From assembly GCA_024372625.1 (NCBI GenBank), contig CP099604.1:186001-250000 (forward strand): 64,000 nt of DNA, read 5' to 3'. The position numbers were made by a program, and so were the translations under genes. The notes under the pieces are model-generated. The model saw only the letters and a program-made list of their open reading frames with translations, did not search any database and had not been told where the DNA came from. The DNA comes from Comamonadaceae bacterium OTU4NAUVB1 (lineage in GTDB: Bacteria > Pseudomonadota > Gammaproteobacteria > Burkholderiales > Burkholderiaceae_C). Shown here piece after piece: positions 44,726 through 53,852 of the stretch; positions within the stretch are counted from its first letter, which is position 1; every line of letters starts with the position of its first letter.

Positions 44726-46138
44726 ATGAACACGCCGCTTTCCCTCCCGGGCCGCGCGCCGCGCGCGGCGTGGCTGCCGCTGGTCGCCGCCCTGCTCCTG
44801 GCCGGCTGCGCCTCGACGGCGTCGCTGGCGCCGCAGGCCGAGGCGCCCGCGCGGTTCAAGGAAGCCCCGACGGCGCAGGTCGCTACGGCGCCGGTCCCGG
44901 CCGCCGGCGACTGGTGGCGCGCCTTCGCCGATCCCGCGCTGGACGCGCTGGTCGAACGCGCGGCGACGCGCAACACCGACATCGGCCGGGCCGCCGCCCG
45001 GCTGGCCGAAGCGCGCGCGATCGCCCGCACCGTCGATGCCGCCCGCGCGGTGCAGATCGGGGTCGGCACGGGCGTGAACCGCGCCGCCGGCATCGGCCGC
45101 ACCCCCGACGCCCGCCCGGCCACCGTGCTCAACGCCGGCGCGAACGTGTCCTACGAGGTCGACCTGTTCGGCCGGCTCGCCGGCGCCAGCAACGCCGCCG
45201 CCCTGGACGCCGCCTCGCGCGAGGCGCTGCTGCAGAGCGTCCGGCTGATCGTGCAGGCCGAGGTGGCGCAGCGCTACCTCCAGCTGCGCGCCACCGACGC
45301 CGAGCGCGACCTGGTGCGCGACACCGTGGCCGCCTACCGCGACACGCTCGACCTCACCGAACGCCGCGAGCGCGCCGGCGACCTGGCCGAGCTCGACGTG
45401 GCGCGCGTGCAGACCGAGCTGTCCGCGACCGAGTCCGAGGCGCTGGCGCTGGACCGCCAGCGCGCGCTGCTCGAGCACGCGCTGGCCGTGCTGACCGGCG
45501 ACGCCGCGTCGGACTTCGACCTCGCCGCCGGCGACTGGACCACCGCCCTGCCCGCGATCCCCGCCGGCGTGCCCGCGACGGTGCTGGCGCGCCGGCCCGA
45601 CGTGGCCGCCGCCCAGCGCACGGTGATGGCGGCGCAGGCGCGCCTGGGCGTCGCGCAGACGGCCTGGCTGCCGGCCATCGCCCTGACCGGCGCGGGCGGC
45701 TTCGCCTCGCCGGACCTGGGCGACCTGTTCCGGTGGTCGGCGCGTTCGTGGGGCATCGGCGCGCTGCTGTCGCTGCCGCTGCTCGACGGCGGGCGCCGCG
45801 AGGCTGGCGTGCAGACCGCCTCGGCGCAGCTCGACGGCGCGCTGAGCGACTACCGCGACCGGGTGCTGGTGGCCTTCCGGGAGGTCGAGGACGAACTGGC
45901 CTCGCTGAGCCTGCTCGATCGGCAGTCGGCGGTCCAGGCCCGGGCAGTGGCCTCGGCGCGGCGCGCCACGGCGCTGTCGGACACGCGCTACCGCAACGGC
46001 ATGGTGAGCCAGCTCGAGCTGCTCGACGCGCGCCGCAGCGAGCTGCGCAACCGCCGCCAGGCGTTGCAGGTGCGCTCGGCGCAGTACCAGTCGACGGTGG
46101 GGCTGATCCGGGCGCTGGGCGGCGGCTGGTCGGTCTAG
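44726..46138 (+). CDS. RND efflux outer-membrane channel (OprM/OprN/OpcM family lipoprotein)
   Basis: A 470-residue outer-membrane factor. The lipobox is LLLAGCAS; the two OEP repeats follow, with the typical VSYEVDLFGRL and LSLPLLDGGRREAGV segments. The ATG at 44726 sits seven bases after AAGGAG; an ATG at 44723 overlapping the pump's stop codon is also possible. It is the last gene of the RND operon. The stop codon overlaps that of the broken Fic gene on the other strand. Confidence 0.93.
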   Translation: MNTPLSLPGRAPRAAWLPLVAALLLAGCASTASLAPQAEAPARFKEAPTAQVATAPVPAAGDWWRAFADPALDALVERAATRNTDIGRAAARLAEARAIARTVDAARAVQIGVGTGVNRAAGIGRTPDARPATVLNAGANVSYEVDLFGRLAGASNAAALDAASREALLQSVRLIVQAEVAQRYLQLRATDAERDLVRDTVAAYRDTLDLTERRERAGDLAELDVARVQTELSATESEALALDRQRALLEHALAVLTGDAASDFDLAAGDWTTALPAIPAGVPATVLARRPDVAAAQRTVMAAQARLGVAQTAWLPAIALTGAGGFASPDLGDLFRWSARSWGIGALLSLPLLDGGRREAGVQTASAQLDGALSDYRDRVLVAFREVEDELASLSLLDRQSAVQARAVASARRATALSDTRYRNGMVSQLELLDARRSELRNRRQALQVRSAQYQSTVGLIRALGGGWSV

Positions 46139-46880
46139 GGCGGGAGGTCTCCGGCGTCCAGCCGCGTCCGGATGCGCGCGAGGGCGGCCTTCCGCGCTTC
46201 CCGGTCGCCGGGCAGCCGGGCGGCGAAATGCGCCGGCGCCGCGTGCATCGTCCGGTAGGCCGGCGCGAGCCCGGGGTGGCGCCGCAGCGCATCGGCCAGC
46301 GGCAGGCGCTCGAACGCCACGGCGCGCGTCGGCCGCACGGCGTCGCGCAGCAGGTCGGGCAGCGCGGGGTGGTCCGCCAGCCGGGCCCGGGTGCGGACAA
46401 GCTTCTTCAGGGTGTCCGGATGCCGCACCAGCGGCAGCGCGATCTCGTTCACGCTGCGGTCGCGGGCCATGCAGAGCCGGTCGCGGCCGTCCGCGCTGCG
46501 GGCGAAGCGGTCCCAGTCGATGTCGTGGCCCGCCTCTCCGGCGAACTGGCCGACGAAGGTCCGCGGGGTTCGGCGGTTGCCGTCGGAAAACGGGTGCGCG
46601 TGATCGAGTCCGGCGTGGAGCGCGCCGATGCGGCGCGTGAAGCCGGCGGTGTCCAGGCCGCGCAGCCCTCCAGGGCGACCGACGCGCGGCCGAACCGCAC
46701 GGCGTCCTCGCGCTCGAATCGCGGCGACGCGGGAATGGCGTCGTTCGCCGCGCCGAGGTCCCGGGCACCGACGCGCCGGACGTGGTCGCGCATGAGCCCG
46801 CGCAGCACCTGCGAGGCCGGACGATGGTCGCCCGAGGCGGCCTCGGCGAACTCGGCCCGCAGCGCCGGTTCATGTGCCAT
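46135..46880 (-). pseudogene. Frameshifted Fic-type toxin/antitoxin remnant
   Basis: Two frames together make one Fic-like protein. The first (from ATG 46880, or 46910) begins MAHEPALRAEFAEAASGDHR and PASQVLRGLMRDHV, like a ribbon-helix-helix antitoxin, and ends at ASVALEG, a match to the SxxxE(G/N) motif that inhibits Fic enzymes. One base later the other frame gives LRGLDTAGFTRRIG, LHAGLDHAHPFSDGNRRT with the Fic active-site motif, and a C-terminal domain to 46135. Adding one C to the run 46666-46668 would join them as EGLRGLD. The front half of the Fic fold (the YDWAG region) is also missing. Decay by deletion plus frameshift is likely; a sequencing error is possible for the frameshift alone. 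Confidence 0.7.
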
Positions 46881-46915
46881 CGATGCATGGACAGCGTACC
46901 GACGCGCCATGCCCG

Positions 46916-46924
46916 CCCCCCCCC
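46916..46924. repeat. Nine-C homopolymer in the divergent region before the MFS gene
   Basis: A run of nine C residues lies between the Fic remnant and the MFS pump gene. Such tracts change length by slippage; here it would alter promoter spacing rather than a reading frame. Confidence 0.7.
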
Positions 46925-47039
46925 ATGCTCGGACGGCGGCGTCCCGGCGGCCCGACGCAAGGAGACGGCGCGTTCGGACACGGCGCCGGCCGTTTCGGGG
47001 ACAGGGTTCGGATTCACACCTCCATGATCGACGAGCGCG

Positions 47040-48797
47040 ATGCCGGTTCCAGACCTCCTCCATCGGCATTTCACGGGCCGCACCCGGATGAAAAGCCGCC
47101 AGCCCGCTCCGGCGACCACGCCCTACGAGTTCAAGCCGCACGAGCGCGCGGCGATGCCGGGCTCGCCGGCCACGCCGGAGCACCCGACCGGCCGGCGCGT
47201 CGCCTACTTCCTCGTCGCCGTCCTGGTCGGGCTGACCGGGGGTTTCGGCAACGCGCTGATCGCGGCCAACCTGGTCAACGTCCAGGGCACGCTCGGGCTC
47301 TACACCGACCAGGCGGCGTGGCTGTCCACCGCCTACCTGATGACCAACATCTGCATGAACATGCTGCTGATCAAGTTCCGCCAGCAGTTCGGGCTGAACC
47401 TGTTCATCCGCATCTTCCTGGGCACGCACGTGCTGCTGACGCTGGGCCACCTGTTCGTGCACAGCTTCGCGAGCGCCATCGCGGTGCGCGCGGCCAGCGG
47501 GGTGTCCGCCGGGGTGCTGAGTTCGCTGTCGCTGTTCTATTTCATCCAGGCGCTGCCGGCGCGCTGGCGCATGAAGGCGATCGTGCTGGGCGTGGGCGTG
47601 CCGCAGCTGGCCACGCCCCTGGCGCGGCTGTTCTCGTCGGACCTGCTGGAGTTCGGCGGCTGGCGCTCGCTCTACCACTTCGAGCTCGGCCTGGCGGTGC
47701 TGTCGCTGGCGGCGGTGGCGCTGTTTCGGCTGCCGCCGAGCGAGCGCATCAAGGTCTTCGAGAAGCTCGACCTGGTCACCTTCGCGCTGTTCGCGCCCGG
47801 CATGGCGCTGCTGTGCGCGGTGCTGGGCCAGGGCCGCATCCTCTGGTGGACCGAGGTGCCCTGGCTGGGCTGGGCGCTGTGCGGCGCCATCGCGCTGCTG
47901 TCGGTGGCGATGGTGATCGAGCACAACCGGGCCAATCCGCTGCTCAACACCCGCTGGCTGGGCAGCGGCGACATCGTGCGCTTCGCGCTGGTCGCCACGC
48001 TGATGCGGCTGCTGCTGTCGGAGCAGAGCTTCGGCGTGGTCGGCCTGCTGACCACGCTGGGCGTGGGCAACGACCAGCTGGTGGGCCTGTTCGCCTGGGT
48101 CACGCTGGCGACGGTGGCCGGCATCGCCGTCAGCGCCTTCACCATCGACCCCCAGAAGCTGGGCACGCCCATCGTGGTGGCACTGGCCTGCATCGCGGTG
48201 GGCAGCTTCCTCGACACGCGCGCCACCAGCCTGTACCGGCCGCAGAACTTCGTCGTCAGCCAGTCGCTCCTGGGCTTCGCGGCCGCCCTGTTCGTGGGGC
48301 CGGCGCTGCTGTTCGGACTGACGCAGGCGCTGAAGAAGGGGCCGTCGCACTTGGTGAGCTTCTCGGCGCTGTTCGGCATCACGCAGAGCCTGGGCGGGCT
48401 GGCCGGCGGCGCGCTGCTGGGCACCTTCCAGGTGATGCGCGAGAAATTCCATTCGCACGAGTTGGTGCAGTCGATCACCCTGACCGACCCTCTGGTGGCC
48501 GCGCGCGTGCAGGCCGGCGCCGGCGCCTACGGCCGCGTGCTCGGCGATGCGGCTTTGCGGCAGGCCGAGGGCGGTGCATCGTTGTCCCAGCTCGTCACGC
48601 GCGAGGCCAACGTGCTGGCCTTCAACGACGTCTTCCTGGTCGTGGGCGTGTTCGCCTGCGTCGCGGTGCTGTGGGTGGACTTCCTGGTGGTGCGCGGCCG
48701 CCGCCGTGCCGCCGCCGCCGTACCCGCCACCCCACCGGCCACCCCACCGGCCATGGCGCCCGCTTCCGCCGTCCCCGCCACTTCGCCATCCCGCTAG
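47040..48797 (+). CDS. MFS multidrug transporter (DHA2/EmrB-like)
   Basis: A membrane protein of 585 residues with about fourteen hydrophobic segments and the EmrB/FarB pattern (LIAANLVNVQGTLGLYTDQA, then AWLSTAYLMTNI near the N-terminus). The C-terminus is Ala/Pro-rich. Two starts are possible, 47040 and 47088; neither has a strong ribosome site. The next genes encode an EmrA-like adaptor and an outer-membrane channel, so it forms a second tripartite efflux system beside the RND pump. Confidence 0.88.
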   Translation: MPVPDLLHRHFTGRTRMKSRQPAPATTPYEFKPHERAAMPGSPATPEHPTGRRVAYFLVAVLVGLTGGFGNALIAANLVNVQGTLGLYTDQAAWLSTAYLMTNICMNMLLIKFRQQFGLNLFIRIFLGTHVLLTLGHLFVHSFASAIAVRAASGVSAGVLSSLSLFYFIQALPARWRMKAIVLGVGVPQLATPLARLFSSDLLEFGGWRSLYHFELGLAVLSLAAVALFRLPPSERIKVFEKLDLVTFALFAPGMALLCAVLGQGRILWWTEVPWLGWALCGAIALLSVAMVIEHNRANPLLNTRWLGSGDIVRFALVATLMRLLLSEQSFGVVGLLTTLGVGNDQLVGLFAWVTLATVAGIAVSAFTIDPQKLGTPIVVALACIAVGSFLDTRATSLYRPQNFVVSQSLLGFAAALFVGPALLFGLTQALKKGPSHLVSFSALFGITQSLGGLAGGALLGTFQVMREKFHSHELVQSITLTDPLVAARVQAGAGAYGRVLGDAALRQAEGGASLSQLVTREANVLAFNDVFLVVGVFACVAVLWVDFLVVRGRRRAAAAVPATPPATPPAMAPASAVPATSPSR

Positions 48798-48811
48798 CGC
48801 CATCGATTCCC

Positions 48812-50224
48812 ATGCCCGATCCCCGCCATCCCCCCACCCCCGCGACGCCCGCGACGCCTGCGGCCGTCCCGCCGACGCCCGCACCCACTCGCCGCCTGGA
48901 AGACCCGGTGGAGAGCGCCACGGACCGCGCGGCCGACCTGCGCGAGCCGGCCGGCACCGACACCGCCGCCCCCGTCGCACCCGCCACGTCCCCCGCCGCG
49001 CCGCCGCCCTCCGCCGTCGCCGCGCCGCCCGCGGCGACCCCCGCCGCGCCGACCGGCTGGGCGCCGCCGCGCCATGGCTGGATCGGCACCACCGTGACGC
49101 TGGTGGTCGCCCTGCTGGGCATCGCGGTGGTGCTCTACGCCTGGCAGCTGCCGCCCTTCACCAGCGCCGTGGAGAGCACCGACAACGCCTACGTGCGCGG
49201 CCGGACCACCCTGGTCAGCCCGCAGACCAGCGGCTACGTCGCGCAGGTGCCGGTGCAGGATTTCCAGCGCGTGCGCGCCGGCGACGTGCTCGCGCGCATC
49301 GACGACCGCATCTACCGCCAGCGGGTCGAGCAGGCCCGCGCCACGCTGGCCGGCCAGGAAGCGAGCCTCGCCAACTCGGCCCAGACGCGGCGCTCGCGCG
49401 AGGCGACGGTGGCGTCGCAGCAGGCCGGCATCGCCAACGCGCGGGCCCAGCTGGCGCGCGCGCAGGCCGACATGGAGCGGGTCGACGTGCTGGTGGCCGA
49501 AGGCTCGGTCTCGCTGCGCGAGCGCGACCAGACGCGCGCCGTGCTGCGCCAGGCCCAGGCCGCCGTCGAGCAGGCCCGCGCCGCGGCCGAGATCGCGCGG
49601 CAGGACGTGCGCTCGGTCGGCGTCAACCGCGCCGGCCTGGAGGCCGCCGTCGAGAGCGCGCGCGCCGCCCTGGCGCTGGCGGAGATCGACCTGGCCAACA
49701 CCGTGATCCGGGCGCCGGACGACGGCCGGCTCAGCGAGGTCGGCGTGCGCGCCGGGCAGTACGTGACCGCCGGCACCCAGCTGATGTTCCTGGTGCCCGA
49801 CCGGCTGTGGATCATCGCCAACTACAAGGAGGCGCAGACCGCCGCCATGGCGCCGGGCCAGCCGGTGCGCTTCCGCGTCGACGCGCTGGACGGCAAGGCG
49901 CTGCTCACCGGTCGCGTCGAGCGGCTCGCGCCGGCCGCCGGCTCGGAATTCGCGGTGCTCAAGCCCGACAACGCCACCGGCAACTTCGTCAAGGTCGCCC
50001 AGCGCATCGCCGTGCGCATCGCCATCGACCCGGACCAGCCGGGCGTCGAGCGCCTGCGGCCGGGGATGTCGGTGGAGACGCGGGTCGACACCACGGCGCC
50101 GGCCGGGACGGGCCGTGGCGAGCCGGGCCCGACCGCCGGCGCAGGGGCCGCACCGGATGCCGGAGTGCCCACGGGGGCGGACGCGGGCACGGGCACGGAC
50201 GTGGGCCCCGGAGCACGCCGATGA
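48812..50224 (+). CDS. HlyD/EmrA-family efflux adaptor
   Basis: A 470-residue membrane fusion protein. The first ~85 residues are Pro/Ala/Thr-rich and probably cytoplasmic and disordered; a single membrane helix (TVTLVVALLGIAVVLYAWQL) follows, then the EmrA core: VESTDNAYVRGRTTLVSPQT, a long helical hairpin and IRAPDDGRLSEVGVRAGQYV. EmrA proteins usually have a much shorter N-terminal tail. It starts 14 bases after the MFS gene and its stop overlaps the start of the channel gene (ATGA). Confidence 0.9.
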   Translation: MPDPRHPPTPATPATPAAVPPTPAPTRRLEDPVESATDRAADLREPAGTDTAAPVAPATSPAAPPPSAVAAPPAATPAAPTGWAPPRHGWIGTTVTLVVALLGIAVVLYAWQLPPFTSAVESTDNAYVRGRTTLVSPQTSGYVAQVPVQDFQRVRAGDVLARIDDRIYRQRVEQARATLAGQEASLANSAQTRRSREATVASQQAGIANARAQLARAQADMERVDVLVAEGSVSLRERDQTRAVLRQAQAAVEQARAAAEIARQDVRSVGVNRAGLEAAVESARAALALAEIDLANTVIRAPDDGRLSEVGVRAGQYVTAGTQLMFLVPDRLWIIANYKEAQTAAMAPGQPVRFRVDALDGKALLTGRVERLAPAAGSEFAVLKPDNATGNFVKVAQRIAVRIAIDPDQPGVERLRPGMSVETRVDTTAPAGTGRGEPGPTAGAGAAPDAGVPTGADAGTGTDVGPGARR

Positions 50225-51633
50225 GCGGCCATCACGCGCGCGGACGTTCCCCGGCGGCCCTGCCGGCGTGCCTGGCCGCGCTGCTGCTGGTGTCCGCCTG
50301 CGCCGCGCCGCCCGCGCCGGCCGTGCCCGACGCCGCGACCGTGGCGCCGCCGCCCGCCTGGCGCACGCCGGCGGACGTCGCCGGCCCGCCGATCGATCCG
50401 CGGTGGTGGCGCGCCTTCGGCGACGACACCCTCGCGCGGCTGGTCGACCAGGCGCTGGCGCGCAACACCGACATCGCCACGGCCGTCGCCCGGCTGGCCG
50501 AGGCCCGCGCGCAGGCGGCGCTCGCGCGGGCCCAGCTCGCGCCCTCGCTGGACCTGGGCGCGTCGGCCAGCCGCACCCGCAGCCTGAGCGCCGTCACCGG
50601 CCAGCCGGTGACATCGACCTCGGCCCAGCCGCAGCTCCAACTGGCGTACGAGGTGGACCTGTTCGGCCGCCTGGCCGACCTGAGCGAGGCCTCGCGCGCC
50701 GCCTTCCTGGCCAGCGCCACCGCGCGCGACGCCACGGCGCTGAGCGTCGCAGCCGCCACGGCCGGCGGCTACCTCACGCTGCGCGGCCTCGACGCCCGAC
50801 TGGAGGTCGCCCGGGAGACGCTCGCCGCCCGCACCGAGGCGCTGCGCCTGGCGCGCTCGCGCGCCGAGGCCGGCTACACCTCGCAGCTGGAACTGCGCCA
50901 GGCCCAGGTCGAACAGGAATCCGCCGTGCAGCTGGTGCCGCAGCTGCGGCTCGCCATCGCGCGGCAGGAGAACGCGCTGGCCCTGCTGCTGGGCGAGGCG
51001 CCCGGCGACGTCCCGCGTGGCGCGCCCCTGCTGGCGATGCGCCTGCCGCCCGTGCCCGCCGGCCTGCCGGCCGACGTGCTGCGCCGCCGCCCCGACATCG
51101 CGCAGGCCGAGTACGCGCTGGCCGCCACCGACGCCACCCTGTCGGCCACCCGCAAGCAGTTCCTGCCCGCCGTGCGACTGACCGGCAGCACCGGCGTGCT
51201 CCTGTTGAATTCGCTGTCCGACCCGACGACGCTGTGGACGCTGGGCGGCAGCGTGCTGGCGCCGTTGTTCTCCGGCGGGCGGCTGCGGGCCCAGGCCGAG
51301 GTGGCCGTCGCGCGGCGCGACCAGGCGGCCTTCGCCTACCGCCGCACCACGCTCACCGCCTTTCGCGAGGTCGAGGACGCGCTGGCGGGAGTCGCCCGGC
51401 TGGCCGAACAGGGCGCGAGCCTGGAGCGGCAACGCGCGCTGCTGAGCGACACGCTGCGGCTGGCGACCAGCCGGTACCGGGCGGGGTACGCGACGTACCT
51501 GGAACAGCTCGACGCGCAGCGGGGGCTGCTGGGGGCCGAGTTGTCGCTGCTGCAGGCGCGGGCGGACCTGCTGAACGCGGCGGTGTCGCTCTACCAGGCG
51601 ATGGGCGGTGGGTGGGACGCCGGCGGTGGGTGA
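50221..51633 (+). CDS. Efflux outer-membrane channel (OprM-like lipoprotein), EmrAB-associated
   Basis: A 470-residue outer-membrane factor. Signal and lipobox LAALLLVSACAAP are followed by two OEP repeats (LQLAYEVDLFGRLADLSEA and VLAPLFSGGRLRAQAEV). It is a paralogue of the RND-linked channel at 44.7 kb, with the same WWRAF start of the mature part. The ATG overlaps the adaptor's stop codon. Together with the MFS pump and adaptor it spans both membranes. Confidence 0.93.
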   Translation: MSGHHARGRSPAALPACLAALLLVSACAAPPAPAVPDAATVAPPPAWRTPADVAGPPIDPRWWRAFGDDTLARLVDQALARNTDIATAVARLAEARAQAALARAQLAPSLDLGASASRTRSLSAVTGQPVTSTSAQPQLQLAYEVDLFGRLADLSEASRAAFLASATARDATALSVAAATAGGYLTLRGLDARLEVARETLAARTEALRLARSRAEAGYTSQLELRQAQVEQESAVQLVPQLRLAIARQENALALLLGEAPGDVPRGAPLLAMRLPPVPAGLPADVLRRRPDIAQAEYALAATDATLSATRKQFLPAVRLTGSTGVLLLNSLSDPTTLWTLGGSVLAPLFSGGRLRAQAEVAVARRDQAAFAYRRTTLTAFREVEDALAGVARLAEQGASLERQRALLSDTLRLATSRYRAGYATYLEQLDAQRGLLGAELSLLQARADLLNAAVSLYQAMGGGWDAGGG

Positions 51634-51685
51634 CGGCCGTCGACGTGCCGCCGGCCGTCCGTCGGGGGACCGGCCGGAGGACCGG

Positions 51686-53095
51686 TCAGAGGGCCGGCCG
51701 GAGGTCGCGCACGGCGCTCGCCGATTCGAGCGATGAAGCGGCGTGCAGCAGCGTCGCCTCGCCCCCCCAGGTCGATGCCAGCTGCACGCCGATGGGCATG
51801 CCGTCGCGGCTCGTCCCGAACCGCATCGACAGGCCCGGCAGACCGGTCAGGTTGAGCGGCACGGTCGAACCCTGAAGGTAGGTCGCGTCCACCGTCTGGC
51901 CGTCGATGACGAAACGGGTGGTGCCGTGCGGCTGGGCGGGGATCGGCTGGACGGGCGTCAGCAGCACGTCGTGGCGCGAGAAGAAGTCCGCGAAGCCGTC
52001 CCTCAGCCGCTCTGCCGCCTGTTCGGCCTCGATGTAGTCCTTCATCGACGTGTCGGGCGTGGCGAGCATGGTCCTGGCCATCCGGTAGATCTCGTCGTCG
52101 CTCCGGCCCGCCGTGGCCTCCGCGAAGGCCGGCTTCATCTCCATCACGTGGAGGCGATTGAAGACGTCGAGCGCGAAGTCCCGTTCGAGCGCGGGTATGC
52201 GCACCGCCTCCACGACGCAGCCGATGCCCTGCAACGCATCAGCCGCGGCCTTCACGGTCGCGGCGACTTCCGGGTCGATCGGCCCGAAGCCCGGCCCCAC
52301 CAGCCAACCCACGCGCAGCGGGCGGGCCAGCGGACGGTCGATGCGCCCGTCGAACGCGCCCACGCTCGAGGAAAACCCATCCGCCCCGTCCGGTCCGGCC
52401 AGGAGCGAATAGGCCAGCGCCACGTCGCGCACGCTGCGCGCCATGGGTCCGACATGCCAGAAACGACGGGGCGCACGCGGCCAGATCCCCGTCATGGGCA
52501 CCCGGCCGTGGGTCGCCTTCAGCGACGTGATGCCGGTCTGGGCGGCCGGTCCGCGCACGGAGATCGCCAGGTCGGTGCCCAGGCCCAGCGGCGACATGCC
52601 CGCCGCGATGGCCGCCGATTCGCCGCCGCTCGACCCGCCGGGCGTGCGCGCCAGGTTCCAGGGATTGCGGGTCAGGCCGGACAGCAGGTTGTCGCTCTCG
52701 ATCCAGTAGGAGAACTCGGGCAGGTTCGTCTTCGCAAGCAGGATCCCGCCGGCGCGCTTCAGGCGCGCGACGCTCGTGGCATCCGATTCCGGGGTCCGTC
52801 CCTTGAAGATGGGCGAGCCACGATGCGTCGGCACCCCCGCGGTGTCGATCGAATCCTTCACGGTGAACGGCACCCCGTGCAGCGGCCCGAGTTCGGCGCC
52901 GGCCAGAACGGCGGCCTCCGCGATCCTGGCGGCCGCCCGTGCGTCGCCGGCGACGGTGACGATCGCATTGACTCGGGGATCGACGGCGTCGATGCGGTCG
53001 AGGTGGGCCTGCACGACCTCGACCGGCGAGACCTCCCGGCGACGGATGAGTTCGGCCAGCCGGGTGGCGTCGCAATGAATGAGGTCGGATGGCAT
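51686..53095 (-). CDS. Amidase (amidase signature family)
   Basis: A 469-residue amidase. The catalytic Ser-cisSer-Lys triad is visible: lysine in PFTVKDSIDT, cis-serine in TPGGSSGGESAA, and nucleophile serine in GTDLAISVRGPAAQ (the usual GG before the serine is AI). Typical substrates are carboxamides, including acylated amines. It converges on the efflux channel gene, 52 bases apart, and is divergent from a TetR gene. The promoter gap holds two 16-bp palindromes, so it is probably repressed by that TetR protein and may be induced by its substrate. Confidence 0.92.
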   Translation of the reverse strand: MPSDLIHCDATRLAELIRRREVSPVEVVQAHLDRIDAVDPRVNAIVTVAGDARAAARIAEAAVLAGAELGPLHGVPFTVKDSIDTAGVPTHRGSPIFKGRTPESDATSVARLKRAGGILLAKTNLPEFSYWIESDNLLSGLTRNPWNLARTPGGSSGGESAAIAAGMSPLGLGTDLAISVRGPAAQTGITSLKATHGRVPMTGIWPRAPRRFWHVGPMARSVRDVALAYSLLAGPDGADGFSSSVGAFDGRIDRPLARPLRVGWLVGPGFGPIDPEVAATVKAAADALQGIGCVVEAVRIPALERDFALDVFNRLHVMEMKPAFAEATAGRSDDEIYRMARTMLATPDTSMKDYIEAEQAAERLRDGFADFFSRHDVLLTPVQPIPAQPHGTTRFVIDGQTVDATYLQGSTVPLNLTGLPGLSMRFGTSRDGMPIGVQLASTWGGEATLLHAASSLESASAVRDLRPAL

Positions 53096-53108
53096 GGAAT
53101 TCCTTCTA

Positions 53109-53124
53109 TCTATCAGTTGGTAGA
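53109..53124. promoter_or_regulatory. TetR operator, imperfect copy
   Basis: TCTATCAGTTGGTAGA differs from the perfect palindrome at 53166-53181 at two positions. It lies 14 bases upstream of the amidase start, where a bound repressor would block that promoter or ribosome access. Confidence 0.65.
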
Positions 53125-53165
53125 CATCGGATGCTAAAGGCCTGATTGATGCTGGTCAACAACTA

Positions 53166-53181
53166 TCTATCAATTGATAGA
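53166..53181. promoter_or_regulatory. TetR operator, perfect 16-bp palindrome
   Basis: TCTATCAATTGATAGA is fully self-complementary. It lies 75 bases before the TetR start and 57 bases, centre to centre, from the second copy. Two similar operators between the divergent genes suggest cooperative repression of both. Confidence 0.75.
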
Positions 53182-53255
53182 CGATGTCCTGCGGATTAGA
53201 ATCGGCCGATCCGTCCGTCGTCCGACACGGAGCACCGACACAGCGAGGCATCGAC

Positions 53256-53852
53256 GTGAGCCTGAATTCGAGGGAAGCCATCCTGGCCGCCGCCCAGCGG
53301 ACCGCGCAGGTGCGCGGGTACGGCGGTCTGAACTTTCGCGATCTCGCGCACGAGGTCGGCATCAAGAGTTCGAGCGTCCACTACCACTTTCCGAGCAAGG
53401 CCGACCTGGGGGCCGCGGTGGCGAAGCGGTACTGGGAGGACACGGCCGCGCGGCTCGACGCCCTGGCCGCCGGGACCCCGGACCCGTGGGTCTGCCTGCG
53501 CGACTACCCGGGCATCTTCCGCATGTCGCTCGAAAACGGGAACCGGCTGTGCCTGTGCAGCTTCATGGCCGCCGAGTACGACGACCTGCCGGACGCCGTC
53601 AAGAAGGAAGTCCAGACCTTCGCCGATGTCAACGTGGCTTGGCTCCGGAAGGTCCTGATCGCCGCGGGCGTCGCGAATGCCGAGGCGGGCGAACTGCGCG
53701 CCCGCGCCATCTTCGCGGCCATCGCCGGCGCGCAGCTCATCGCCCGCAGCCGTGGCGACATCACGCTTTTCGACGCGATGATCGAGAGCTACCGCGTCTC
53801 GGGGTTGTTCGGGCTTTCCCCGGAGCGTTCCGACCGGGTGGCCCCGGCGTAG
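53256..53852 (+). CDS. TetR-family transcriptional regulator
   Basis: A 198-residue TetR regulator. The HTH reads LNFRDLAHEVGIKSSSVHYH then FPSKADLGAAV; the C-terminal helical domain binds the inducer (CLCSFMAAEYDDLP near the middle carries two cysteines). The GTG at 53256 has GAGG seven bases upstream and gives a family-typical start; an ATG at 53184 would put coding sequence against the operator. It is divergent from the amidase gene with paired operators between, so amidase repression and autoregulation are likely. Confidence 0.88.
   Translation: MSLNSREAILAAAQRTAQVRGYGGLNFRDLAHEVGIKSSSVHYHFPSKADLGAAVAKRYWEDTAARLDALAAGTPDPWVCLRDYPGIFRMSLENGNRLCLCSFMAAEYDDLPDAVKKEVQTFADVNVAWLRKVLIAAGVANAEAGELRARAIFAAIAGAQLIARSRGDITLFDAMIESYRVSGLFGLSPERSDRVAPA

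Noticed and set aside
44597..47119. 840-codon minus-strand frame spanning the channel gene and the Fic region
   Set aside because: Low-complexity Arg/Gly/Ala sequence; overlaps the real outer-membrane channel on the sense strand.
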